Positions 37,314 through 47,522 of a stretch of DNA of 64,000 nt are shown here, piece after piece. Below the pieces are notes generated by a model that saw nothing but the letters and a program-made list of their open reading frames with translations, ran no database searches and was not told where the DNA came from. Source of the DNA: Stentor roeselii (lineage: Eukaryota > Ciliophora > Heterotrichea > Heterotrichida > Stentoridae). Each line of letters starts with the position of its first letter. Position 1 is the stretch's first letter. The DNA is taken from contig RSEH01000031.1 in assembly GCA_006503475.1 (NCBI GenBank), positions 146,507 to 210,506 of the forward strand, in the 5' to 3' direction. The position numbers were made by a program, and so were the translations under genes.

Positions 37314-38681
37314 ATGCTTCCTCAACTCGCGATTTCGCCAGGGCTTATTCAAAGCTTGAGTCAGGTCCAAGTGAGGAAAGTCGGGATTTCGCCAGGGTAC
37401 AAAGTGTCAGACACTCATTTTTTAAGTCTTATTTGTGAAGACTGTTACTGGAATGAGGCGCAGTTCCCTTCAGCTGACTTGATCGTTCATTTAAGGGCTG
37501 CTTCTCGGCAGAGAATTGTCGATCATATGGCGCATGATGAGAAAATATTGGAATCATTTTATCAGTCTTTGGAAAGACTTAGCTATTGTCATCAGAGACT
37601 TGAAGCTCTTGACTTTTGCAGGGTTTATGCGATGTATTCGAAAGATAAGTACCTTGGGAAGCTTTTACTTAGGTTTGAAGTACTTTTTCCTCATTGTAAT
37701 TTGCTTTTTACACCTTTGACGCAACATAAACTTGTTTCTTGTCCTCTTACTAAAAGATTGATTCAGAAGACTGAAGAGTTTCAAAGAGGGTATTTGACCA
37801 TGGACCAGAGCTCAAGACTAGTTCCATTAGAACCATCAGACCCGATGGTTCTAAAATACCCAATAATCGGAATCTGGGTGAAAGCAATCCCTCAGACCAA
37901 CTCATCCTGCCGAAGCGTGAGCCTAGTCCATCCCCTAGTCTGGGCAGCCTGCATCCAATTCATCCTAAACAAAGACTTCCGAGAAAAAGCCTCTCCAAGT
38001 CCTTCCACCTGCACTTTTTTATTACTCGACTTTTCCGAAAAACTAAAAGTCTTCGAAGTGAACAGTCAAAAGCCCCCTGCCTGGAAAACGACTTCTTTTT
38101 CAGCAGAAATCGACTCAACCAGCATAAATCCAGAAAAAACATCTCCTCTTTCCGTTCAGTTCCTAAAAAAAGACACCAGGTTTCTCTTAAAACACATCGT
38201 CGGGACCTACGCAGTCCATTCCACGTCAAACTCGAGGTCAGGGACTCCTCCGACGTCGAAGACTCCAGGACACAAGATCCAGAGAACCTCTGGATCCGCG
38301 AAAGAAATGATTCGGACGAGAAGTTATGATAAAATCATCAATGAACAGACGAAACTCATTGAAAAATTGCAGGTCAAGGTCCAGAAGTTACAGCAGCAAG
38401 TCAGTCCTAAGTCGAAAAGTCATGAATTTCAAGACTTGCACAGTCCTGCAACTCGCAGGTCTGCACAGAATGCTGAAGTTGACTTTGGAAAGGTTAAGAA
38501 AAAAATTGACTTTGATGTGGAGGAAGGAGTTCAGGAAAATAGGAATGTTGTTTATTCTAGTCAGAAAATCGTTAAACCTATGGCTTTTCATCCGGCTTTT
38601 GCGGCAGGGTATGGCAGGAGTTCTATGGAGGAGGAAAAGGTGGCGATTTTAAAGAGGATTCATGTTCATAGAAAAAAATGA
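37314..38681 (+). CDS. STIL-like centriole assembly protein
   Basis: From the first in-frame ATG the product is 455 residues, but the frame is open from 37179 and homology begins upstream ('TFNIWDRSSQGKTIG', about 37223-37267), so the real N-terminus is longer and its start codon is not evident. The strongest match to the N-terminal domain of STIL (SAS-5/Ana2 group) is 'GYLTMD...LEPSDPMVL', 'YPIIGIWVKAI' and 'PLVWAACIQFILN'. STIL connects the PLK4 kinase with SAS-6 in building the centriole cartwheel, fitting a cell with thousands of basal bodies. A short coiled coil lies at about 340-365, as expected for the PLK4-binding region. The protein is much shorter than animal STIL. Confidence 0.78.
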   Translation: MLPQLAISPGLIQSLSQVQVRKVGISPGYKVSDTHFLSLICEDCYWNEAQFPSADLIVHLRAASRQRIVDHMAHDEKILESFYQSLERLSYCHQRLEALDFCRVYAMYSKDKYLGKLLLRFEVLFPHCNLLFTPLTQHKLVSCPLTKRLIQKTEEFQRGYLTMDQSSRLVPLEPSDPMVLKYPIIGIWVKAIPQTNSSCRSVSLVHPLVWAACIQFILNKDFREKASPSPSTCTFLLLDFSEKLKVFEVNSQKPPAWKTTSFSAEIDSTSINPEKTSPLSVQFLKKDTRFLLKHIVGTYAVHSTSNSRSGTPPTSKTPGHKIQRTSGSAKEMIRTRSYDKIINEQTKLIEKLQVKVQKLQQQVSPKSKSHEFQDLHSPATRRSAQNAEVDFGKVKKKIDFDVEEGVQENRNVVYSSQKIVKPMAFHPAFAAGYGRSSMEEEKVAILKRIHVHRKK

Positions 38682-39059
38682 CGAATAAATTCAGGGATTT
38701 AATAGTTTATTCGGGTTAGGTTCAGTAGTTTGTGGCTTTTGGAGTGATTTTAGGAAGGTTTTAATAGTTTTTTGTGAATTTTTTTATGGTGGTTGATTTC
38801 TGTTGTTTAATTAAGTTAAAATATCGACTTGTGTTTACATGTTGAGATTTCTTTATTTTTTAATGACTTTCTTCAAGTCTCATTCGATTTCAATAGAGCA
38901 AGTGAATTAATTTAAAATGACCTAATTTCTAGAATTCTTAATCACATTGATATTTAAATAATATGCATAATTATAGCTAGTATAAATATAAGCTATTTAA
39001 ATTTGATTGTAGTATTCAACTATTTACAACTACTGACTTCACTGATTTAGTTAGTATAA
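38682..39059. other. intergenic stretch, nothing recognised
   Basis: The first part is G/T-rich and the second very AT-rich. No ORF, RNA gene or repeat is seen. It lies between two converging genes and presumably holds their 3' ends. Confidence 0.5.
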
Positions 39060-39608
39060 CTAGTATATTAAGCATTTACAATTCGGCCCAGCCGGATCAT
39101 CCTCAACACTGAAATGTTCAAATCCTTTCCCAGCTTCTCTAAATTTCTGAATCTTTTCCCTCGTATCTCTAACCTGCTCTTCCAGTTCCCCAACCCTCTG
39201 CCTATAAATCCTAGTATCCTGCTCTTCACCTTTCCTACTCAAATTCTTAGCTGATTTCACTTTCCTCTCAGATTGAATCTGATGTTTAACTTCATCTAAA
39301 GCATCAAGAATTTCCAAATTAAATGAAATTTTGTCATTTTCCAAGTCTTTCAACTTTTTCTTCAAGTTCGCGTTTTCAAAGATCAAATCTGCCTTTGATG
39401 GGAATTTGTTCGACTCGATCTTTTTACAAGATTCTCCAGATCTGTAAAGAAAGATTTCTTGTTGAAGCTGTTCAATTTTTACCTGCATTCCTTGAAGTAA
39501 AATGTGCTTTCCAGCGATTTGAATGTGGTCTTTATTGAGCTTCTGGTTCATGCTCCAGAGTTGTTGCTTTAATTTTTCCTTATTTTCAGTCATTTTTCCA
39601 TTATACAT
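39060..39608 (-). CDS. coiled-coil protein with a CaaX-like end
   Basis: The 182-residue protein is coiled coil for most of its length (about 5-150). A second ATG at 39591-39593 ('MTENKEKLK') is an alternative start that removes five residues. The C-terminus reads 'GPNCKCLIY': a cysteine four residues from the end is the arrangement of a prenylation (CaaX) box, although Tyr at the last position is unusual. Membrane attachment is therefore possible. It is divergent from the FHA gene with 48 nt between the starts. No family is recognised. Confidence 0.68.
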   Translation of the reverse strand: MYNGKMTENKEKLKQQLWSMNQKLNKDHIQIAGKHILLQGMQVKIEQLQQEIFLYRSGESCKKIESNKFPSKADLIFENANLKKKLKDLENDKISFNLEILDALDEVKHQIQSERKVKSAKNLSRKGEEQDTRIYRQRVGELEEQVRDTREKIQKFREAGKGFEHFSVEDDPAGPNCKCLIY

Positions 39609-39656
39609 TATTTGGTTGGGCTAAGGTTGAGATGTTGAGAAGTTATTTCAAATTGG

Positions 39657-41114
39657 ATGAATGAAGAATTGGAGGATTTTATAATATTAATGGAAAATCA
39701 GTGTCTTGATATAAGAAAAGGTCTTAAAAGTCTGATTAAGTCGACTGGAAATAAGGAGATTTCTAGAAGATTGAAAGGTTTATCTGGAGTCATCTTTCGA
39801 GTTCAGGACTCTTTACTTGGAGCTGCTTGGGTAGACCGTCTTTTAGAATCTTTTTCGAAATTTATCAGTCTCAGTCACTTATCAGATGAGGGTCTTCTGC
39901 ATGAAGTTGAAGTCTTAGAAGTCTCTTCATTAAGCTACTTAATTGATTCCCTTGCACTACCTGCACAGACCTTTCAAATGATTCTCGAAGACTGCAAAAA
40001 AAATCTGAAAAATACAAAAATCACTAAATTATTTCCTAAATTTTTAGAAATTTACTTGAAAAACAGATGGTTTTGCAATGAATCCCTTGCAAGAGAGTAC
40101 TTCGACAGCAATATCTTGACTTTTTTTAGATATTTCGATATTCCTTACAACCACTTCTGTAAATCGTTGGCAGTGAAGTACTTAGGTGATGGAAATGATT
40201 TTTTTTTCAAGTTTGAGTCTTTAGAGCAATATCTTCAGCTTTTCTTTGGAAATGTTAAAAATTATAAGTTTTATGTTAAAGTTGCTCGAATCGTTGAATC
40301 TGTGAATTTTTTGTTTAGACCTGAGGATCAGTTTTCGGCGACTTATAAAATTGTTCTTACTTCAAGAAGTAGAAATTATTTTGGAGTTGATGGAAGATTG
40401 AGTCTTTATTCTCAGTATCTTATGGATGCCTCGGGGATTGTAAGACAAGGGTCTAGAAGGGATGGAATTGTTATCTTTGGAAGACATCATGATGCTGATT
40501 TGGTCTTTCCTGATGATGATAAAAGTATTGATTTAGCTGCTTTTTTGATCTTTCATTTGAGAAATGGAGTTGTTGGAATTGATATTTCTAAAAATTCTTA
40601 CTGTTCTCTTAAATTACAGAGTGGTCGATCGTATGAACTTAAACCAGGACAGCTCTTAAATTTTGCCAAAAAAGAACTATTTCTTATTAAAAGCATTCGT
40701 TTTTCTGATGCCAGTCAAGAAAGCAATGTTTTGACTAACTCAACTCTTACCGTTGAAAATCAAGAAGGCTTATGTCAAGGGACTTGCTATGAATTTTACA
40801 CACAAACTAGTAATCCAAGTATAAAGAAACTAACTCATACCATTGGTTGTGGAAGTGGAGGAGTTAGCCCAGATTTTTTCATGTCTCCTTCGCTAGGAAT
40901 CAGTAAAATCCATGCGCAGTTAACATTTGATGAAGTATCAAGAACTTGGAGTATTTCTGACAATGTCTCTACGAATGGGACTTACTTGCTGATGAAGAAT
41001 TTTGAACAATATAGCAGAAAACAGTATTCAAGTCTTGTGAATATTGTAGAGAATGGCTTAAGTCATGGAGTGTTCATGATTGAAAAAAATGCATTTTTTA
41101 TTTCACTGGAATAA
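39657..41114 (+). CDS. FHA-domain protein
   Basis: The 485-residue protein has a helical N-terminal 200 residues without recognised motif. A probable first FHA-like region around 270-345 contains 'IVIFGRHHDADLVFPDD'. A clearer FHA domain lies at about 395-460: 'GVSPDFFMSPSLGISKIHAQL' (the S..H motif) and 'WSISDNVSTNGTYL', matching the phosphothreonine-binding signature. FHA domains recognise phosphothreonine peptides, so the protein probably reads kinase signals. The first domain lacks a clean S..H element and may be degenerate. Its cellular role is not evident. Confidence 0.82.
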   Translation: MNEELEDFIILMENQCLDIRKGLKSLIKSTGNKEISRRLKGLSGVIFRVQDSLLGAAWVDRLLESFSKFISLSHLSDEGLLHEVEVLEVSSLSYLIDSLALPAQTFQMILEDCKKNLKNTKITKLFPKFLEIYLKNRWFCNESLAREYFDSNILTFFRYFDIPYNHFCKSLAVKYLGDGNDFFFKFESLEQYLQLFFGNVKNYKFYVKVARIVESVNFLFRPEDQFSATYKIVLTSRSRNYFGVDGRLSLYSQYLMDASGIVRQGSRRDGIVIFGRHHDADLVFPDDDKSIDLAAFLIFHLRNGVVGIDISKNSYCSLKLQSGRSYELKPGQLLNFAKKELFLIKSIRFSDASQESNVLTNSTLTVENQEGLCQGTCYEFYTQTSNPSIKKLTHTIGCGSGGVSPDFFMSPSLGISKIHAQLTFDEVSRTWSISDNVSTNGTYLLMKNFEQYSRKQYSSLVNIVENGLSHGVFMIEKNAFFISLE

Positions 41115-41274
41115 ATTAGCTTAAATAGATATCAAATTCAATTATTGATTATAAAGATTAAGCTGAACTTTCCTTTGACTATTTCTATTCATTGAATGTA
41201 GAATTCAATAATGAAGATAATACATAATAATTATAAGTAAAAAGTAATCACCTAAAATTCTATTATTATTCTAA

Positions 41275-43353
41275 CTATCGACTAGTCAAGTTCATATTTA
41301 TTGTTTTCATTTCTTCAGTCGTTTCCTGTTGTTGCTTCATTAAATTTCTTCTAATAACAAAAGGAATCCACAGTTTAAAAACTGTGAGAACCATGATAAC
41401 TATAGATGCTTGCTTCAATTCTTTTTTCATTGTATATATTATTATAGTCATAATAAGGTTTATGATAAAATTAATAAATTCATTGAAGAAAACATGAGTA
41501 ATTGTCGCATGTGGACAAATCACATTTCGAGGTTGAACAACAATCTTAGAAATATTAATCGCTCTGAAAAATATCAAATTTTTATAAACTGGAACCAAAT
41601 GATGAGTTTCTTCATTCCTTACAACTACAGGTTCTTCACAAAAAGTAAAAGCAAAAGCGTTGCTAATGATTTGAATATTTTTCAGTAGTTTTTCTGACCA
41701 ATGGATTTTTGCTTCTGTTTTCGGTGGCATAAAAAGTCCGAAGTGAAGAAAGGATGAAACCGCGAAGATCAAAAAAATGTATCCTGGATGAGTTGCTACA
41801 CAAAACATAGCCAGAAGTACCATTTTAGTTCCGACTTCAATATATCGATACAGCAGGAGTAAAAATTTATTATAATTAGTGTAGTTAAGATCATTAAAGT
41901 TTCAGCTTAAGGGTTTTGCTACACTCATAGGAATTTTACATAATTTGTAAATAGAAACATAAAAGATTGCATTAATGTGATTCTCAAAAGCATAAAAGAA
42001 AACGAAATAAATTGCCATTATCTGAGTAGGAGCTTCACTGTATAACACTTCAATCAGTTTAAAAAACCTTAAAGATTTCATATGAACTCTTCTCTTATCT
42101 ATAAATGTCGGAGACTTGTAATTTTTCCATGATTCAGCAGGGTACTTTAAAAAACAGAAAATCAAGAAGCACTGGACTATCAAATCATGACAATTTTTAT
42201 AGTACTTCGAGTAGTGAAGTAAAAAGTAAAAGATATTCGGTATCAACACAAGTGCTAAGTACACAATTCCTTTCCCAACATTTTTTCTATCCTCAAACAG
42301 TAGATACACCACTGCCATTTCAGCTATTTTATCCCAAATATAGCAAATTTCACAAGTATATTTTATTTTATAACATTTATCGTCATATTCAGTCAAATTT
42401 ATCCCAATTTTTCTAACGACTTTATTTATTGAAACTGCGCAAATTTTTTCATTATCCGGTTGGAAAATGCCTGAAACCCAATCATCAAGTCCGTCAAATG
42501 TAGCAACTCGAAAGCCGATATAAGGAACTAAGCTCCAATTAATAATGCTCCTGTCCTGACTACCTGTGAAGAACATGTCTTTATCATTCGCAGAAAGGAT
42601 GAAAATGATGGGTTGGGTATGATCGAGAAGCACATTCACCAGATTTCCAAGATTATCCCAAATCCTCACAGTGGTATCGTAGGAACCTGTGATAATCAAA
42701 ATACTTTTCGAAGCAATTGCAGTGATTCCACGTGTATGTCCAGAAAGTACTAATTCAGCCTTTTCTACTTCTAAGTTATTCCAGCTCCATACATAAACAT
42801 TGTTATTCCCGTCATCTCCTCCTACCACCAGTTTCGAATCAGCCGTTGCAATACAAGGAGAACCATTTTTTAAGGTCTTCTTCGAGGAAAAATCTCCAAA
42901 TTTGTACATCAAATTTCCCAGTTCCACTGAAAAAACGTGAATTTTCGGGTCAAACATTGAAGCGGCGATCATCATGTTGTCAGGAGAAAAGCATAAAGAT
43001 CTGATTTTTAACTTTGTTTAGGAATCTTGAATGATTAAATTTTTTTCAGATGATTGATTTTCGGATAGTTTCCAGATTTTTATTGAACCGTCGTCAGATC
43101 CGGAAGCGAGAAAATTCCCGTCTGTTGAAAAAATTGAGGACATTAATGTGCCGCTGTGAGATAATCTTGTGGGCTCTTGATCGTCGTAGTCGTAGAGACT
43201 CATTGTGTCAGAGTTCAAGATGGTTAAAGCGTATTTTTTTTCTATTGGGCAGGTTGTGAAACTTGAGAGTGTTTCAGAGTTTGAGTTGTCTGAGAACTGC
43301 ATTGACTTCATTTTTATTTTTAAATTGATTGTAGAAGAAGGGTTATTTGCCAT
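41275..43353 (-). CDS. WD40-XKR-like fusion with in-frame TAA and TGA
   Basis: One frame of 693 codons runs from ATG 43353 to TAG 41275, broken only by TAA at 43020-43018 (codon 112) and TGA at 41904-41902 (codon 484). Residues 40-310 are WD40 repeats ('TGSYDTTVRIWDNLGNL', 'FTGSQDRSIINW'), forming a propeller. From about 330 the protein is polytopic and resembles XK-related lipid scramblases: an initial pair of spans, a 'RFFKLIEVLYSEAPTQIMA' segment (XKR 'ESxPQ' region) and 'LLYRYIEVGTKMVLLAMF'. TAA falls in the linker before 'RSLCFSPDN', TGA after 'AKPLS', where XKR proteins often have Trp. No 15-nt intron removes either. It is either a recent pseudogene or translated through these codons. 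Confidence 0.72.
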
Positions 43354-44302
43354 CTACAATGATTAAATATGGTGGTTATTGGGTTTTTAGGATTGATGAT
43401 ATTCTTTTGGGTTGAATATTTTTAGATTGGTTTTAGGATTAGTTTTAGGTTTTTGAATATTAGGAGAGAGTTTATTGAGATTTTTTAGACTTGTAGAGAA
43501 TGATTTATCTAATGAATTTTTGATTAGAAAAATGTATATTATTATAGATAATCTACAAGGACAGTATCCATGTGATTATAGATGATTATAAACGGTAGAT
43601 TCAAGTAACTCAGAAATAATCTAAGATGTAAAGGTTATCTATCATTCAAGTGTAAATTTACCTTAATAAACTAGTTCTTGATATATAGTTTCTAAGCGAT
43701 TCAATAGAATAATTTTAGAGTTAGTATTTAACTTTAGTAGTAAATTGTATTGTTTAAAATGTTCATAAATAATGAAATCTTGAAGCAATAAATTTTCAGA
43801 TGCAAGTTAATTATCATCATAAATACATCAGATTTGATTACTTATAATTTATCACAATATGAAACATAATCCTATATTCAAATAAGCTCTCGAACTACCT
43901 TAGATACAAAATCGAATATAGACCAGATTCTTACGCTTTTGATGAATGATCCTGTTACCAAGTGAACCCAATAAAGCTTTCACTGTAACTTGTTTTAAAA
44001 ATTTAACTAATTTGATAAAAATTAAGAATCAACCTCCCACCAAATGAAGTTCTATCTTCAAAATAATCCCTTAATGTACCAATATTTTATTAGGGTTAAA
44101 CAAGTACTTAAGATCCCTTAACTAATTGACGAGTAACCAACTTATCAACCCATCAGCCTTCAACATAAATAACTTATCTCAGAAAATTTCATCATGACAC
44201 CAAGATCTTCATCCAGTCAGCTGAGAACTCATCTAATTATATCAAGATTAATTGTTCAATAATAACAAAATATCTTCAAGTATAGAATATTCGATCTTAT
44301 AA
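43354..44302. other. gene-free AT-rich stretch
   Basis: No convincing ORF or RNA gene is seen in 949 nt. A chance-like open frame of about 45 codons occurs near 43460-43600. The part just before 44303 becomes C-rich and G-poor like other leaders. Confidence 0.5.
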
Positions 44303-45709
44303 ATGGACTTCAACACCTTGACATCCAAACAAGACCTCTACCATCTGCATAATACAACTGAAGGCAACAACCAAAGAGTCATGACTCTTCTTCTCCTGAC
44401 CAACAAGAAAGGCGCTTATCAAGTCCTAAACCAAAACCGCTTCCCTCGAGACACCCGCGAGTTCGGCGCAGGTCATTATTTTGTAGAAACCTTAGACGAG
44501 AGTGAATATTTCGATATCGAAGAAAGAGCAGTAGTCGCTTGTCAAGTGGAAGTCGGAGTTTCTTTGATTTTGACATATCCTGATCCGAACATTACTCAAA
44601 AATTTCTTAAGTCAAAAAACTGCAGCTCTTTGAAAGGTTTTCTTAACAGTACCCAGAAATACTACGTTATTTACAATTATAAACAAATTTTTAAAGTTTT
44701 AGCTTTAAAGGCTGAACAGTCTGTTGTTCGACCTTATGAAACTTACAAGTGCACCAATTATTTGTGCAAGTTTCACGGGCAGTATCATCATGAAGAGTGT
44801 CCTTTGAAATGTTTGGAAAAAAATTGCAGGTTTTTTAATGGGTTTCATGTCCCGCCTTGTCATTTGAAATGTTTGAATAAATTGTGTGAAATGTTTGATA
44901 GCTTTCATGAGTTGAATTGTAAAAATCGATGTACTTGGGAAAATTGTGTTATGCTTGGCAAGTATCATGAAGGGAAATGCATTCATTTGGACCATGAAAG
45001 TGAAGTTCAAGAAGTTTTTTATAATAAGGTTAGATTTGACACACTTATAGAAAAAAAATCAGGAAAACGCAAGAAAGGTGGCTTGAAAAATCCTCCAGTT
45101 CAACAAATAGTTAACCCCTCAAATCCCTCAACTATCAAAGCCAACCCAGCACAGTTATCCTTATCAAACCCATCAAAACAAAGACAAAAAATAAATCCGA
45201 TACCAAACCAAGATTATTACTCCCAATACCCAAGTTTGATAAAAACCGACTCGATCAAAGCAGGACAAAAAAAGAAAATTTCTGAAAAATTATCAGAGCC
45301 CGTGATAAAACCATGGGAAAGCTCAAAAATAAAAAACAACCAAACCACCGATATTTTCAATTATCCTTCTTCATCCCCTGCCATGCCAGTCAACAGGTCA
45401 AGCCAACAGTTTATCCCTTCTCCATATACTTCTAAAGACCTGCAGCGAAATTCAGGCGATCCGCAAGTCCTAAACTATTCAAAACCTCAGCCCATAACGA
45501 AAGAGGCTCCGAGGCCTAAAGCTTTTGAAGAACAAGCTCTTGACACTATTCATATAACTTCAAATAGTAATCAGCGAATCAATCAACCTTATATACAAGT
45601 GCGAAACAGAGCCTGCGACGTAAAATCTTTATGCGCAGGGGTGATAGCATGCGGAATAGTGATTGGTATTTGCTTTTATATGATGGTTCGTTTGAAAGTA
45701 ATAAAATGA
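44303..45709 (+). CDS. ADP-ribosyltransferase-like protein with Cys/His repeats and a tail anchor
   Basis: The 468-residue protein has three parts. Residues 1-140 resemble the PARP-type fold of Gig2-like proteins: 'FGAGHYFVETLDESEYF' where these have 'G.GVYF....Y', and 'QKYYVIYNYKQIFKVLAL' where they have '.EYVVY...Qi...Y.v'. Residues about 148-235 contain four spaced units of Cys-x4-Cys-x-F-H followed by Cys, such as 'CTNYLCKFHGQYHHEECPLKC', a likely zinc-binding array. A disordered proline/serine/glutamine-rich linker follows, and the last 25 residues are a hydrophobic span ('LCAGVIACGIVIGICFYM') with two basic residues after it, typical of a tail-anchored protein facing the cytosol. Catalytic residues of the ART fold cannot be confirmed. 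Confidence 0.72.
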   Translation: MDFNTLTSKQDLYHLHNTTEGNNQRVMTLLLLTNKKGAYQVLNQNRFPRDTREFGAGHYFVETLDESEYFDIEERAVVACQVEVGVSLILTYPDPNITQKFLKSKNCSSLKGFLNSTQKYYVIYNYKQIFKVLALKAEQSVVRPYETYKCTNYLCKFHGQYHHEECPLKCLEKNCRFFNGFHVPPCHLKCLNKLCEMFDSFHELNCKNRCTWENCVMLGKYHEGKCIHLDHESEVQEVFYNKVRFDTLIEKKSGKRKKGGLKNPPVQQIVNPSNPSTIKANPAQLSLSNPSKQRQKINPIPNQDYYSQYPSLIKTDSIKAGQKKKISEKLSEPVIKPWESSKIKNNQTTDIFNYPSSSPAMPVNRSSQQFIPSPYTSKDLQRNSGDPQVLNYSKPQPITKEAPRPKAFEEQALDTIHITSNSNQRINQPYIQVRNRACDVKSLCAGVIACGIVIGICFYMMVRLKVIK

Positions 45710-47522
45710 TAGAATAATCATAACCCTTTCTCAACTCTTTAAATATTTAGGCGATAGAATTGTGATTTTTTTAACTGAATGGCAGACTTAATCACTTTGA
45801 ATATGTCAGAGATGATAGAGTTTTTTTTGTATTTTTAATATGTGCAAACTTTCTGATTTTAAGTTAGTTACAGTCTAAATTTTGAGTTTTCACTAATATA
45901 AGGCTTTTTGGGTAAATTTGACAGCTTTTCAGGTCTTTATTAGATAACCGAATTTATTGATTCCAAATAATCAGTTGATTAAGTTTTTTGAAGAGCGATT
46001 TCGATGGTTTTATAATATTTGAGTCAATTTGATTCAGTCACTTTCATGTAAACAAATCCTAGCAAAAAAAATTCTTTTACATGATTTCCTGCTATTTGAA
46101 AACAATATTTAGAAAATTCCTTTCTAATATGTTACTAAGGACCTTATTTTAATAATTCTCTTGATATTTTATCATGAATACTGCTTATTTGGGTAGAATC
46201 GATAAAAACTGAAGTATCTATTGGGAGTGTGATTGTAACTTATGACAGTTGGGCTACAAAGAGTGAGACTCAGTATGCCAATAGTAGTCCTAAATATTTC
46301 TTATAACTCTCTCAAGGATCTCAAGCCAAAACTAACACCCAGACTTTAGATCAATCAAGCAATTCTTTCTCATAATACATTGACACTTAAAAAGCATCTT
46401 CAATAAATAATAAAAGTTTATTCAATGAATCAGTTGGTATCAACCAGGAAAAATAAACTCTTAATGTACTATTTACTACTATTTGAAAGAAATTTTAAAA
46501 TAAGCTCTGAGTTTTTCATCGATTACTTAAAAATGTTTCAAATAAAAAAATTGGATAATCAATTTATAGTAGATGAAACTTTCGAAAAATAGTAAGATTC
46601 AACATGATTTTGATCCTCTTCTAAAGTATCTAGAAATTTTTTTTCACTGTAATTGAATTTATCATCAATCGCTCTCCTAATAGAGTAAAGGATTGTTAGA
46701 TCCAGTATTAGAATGGTGGAGTCCTTAGTTGCATCTAATGAACCTAGTTTCGAATACCAAGTAAATTAAATCTCGATAGCTGATTTTAAATCAGCAAGCT
46801 TGATTTGAATTCAAGATTGTAAATGATTTCTTTATCCTGCCTAAAGTAAGGTTAATCAATTTAATCGAGAATAAAGGTATGAAAAATCAAGTAATTCAAA
46901 CATATCATCTGCACTCCTTAACATTTTTATATGTTTTGCGAGTAAGCATTCAACCCAAGTAGATTTTTTTGCAAGTCTTTTAGTAAAGGTCTGGTTGTTT
47001 AGAAAAATCTGAATTTTGAGGTATCGAACCAAATGATTTTCAAAAATTTAAGAATTTGCACAAGAAGCGGGTCTAAGTTGCTCTAAATATTTGAAAAAAT
47101 TGTGAATAATATGATACCAAATGGATATATAGACAAATACAGATGTTTCACGAGTAATTGATATTCAGTGTGGAAGTTATAGCTTATAATACATTTCCAG
47201 TTGTGGTAATACACTGTGTAATGGGCAATTCTTAATGAAGGTTGGAGTAAAATGCCAGTTAATGGTCATCAGTTTTCACTCATATTTGAGAATATAAAGT
47301 TTTTTAATGTTTTCTATAGGTTGACCAGAGCAAAATAAAAATATCACTCGCTGTAGTTCAATAAATACTTGCCATCATAATGGTAATTAAATGCCCAAAA
47401 CATGTTCTTAAAAACTCTACTCTTGTTTCTTCATTAGATAGTTGTTTGTAATTTCAAGTAATGCCAGCTATTCAACTGTTTATCTAAATAGCAATTCTTC
47501 TAATCATTATTTATACCCATAA
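45710..47522. other. AT-rich region with coding-like remnants
   Basis: No intact gene is present in 1.8 kb. At about 46164-46480 on the plus strand, one frame reads like a hydrophilic protein ('VSIGSVIVTYDSWATKSETQ', 'KTNTQTLDQSSNSF') interrupted by several TAA codons. About 46470-46590 continues in another frame ('FFIDYLKMFQIKKLDNQF'). Both may be pieces of a decayed gene. No family is recognised and the rest shows nothing. Confidence 0.35.

Noticed and set aside
41410-41688. 92-codon open frame on the plus strand
   Set aside because: It is the antisense shadow of the XKR membrane domain and has no protein-like features of its own.
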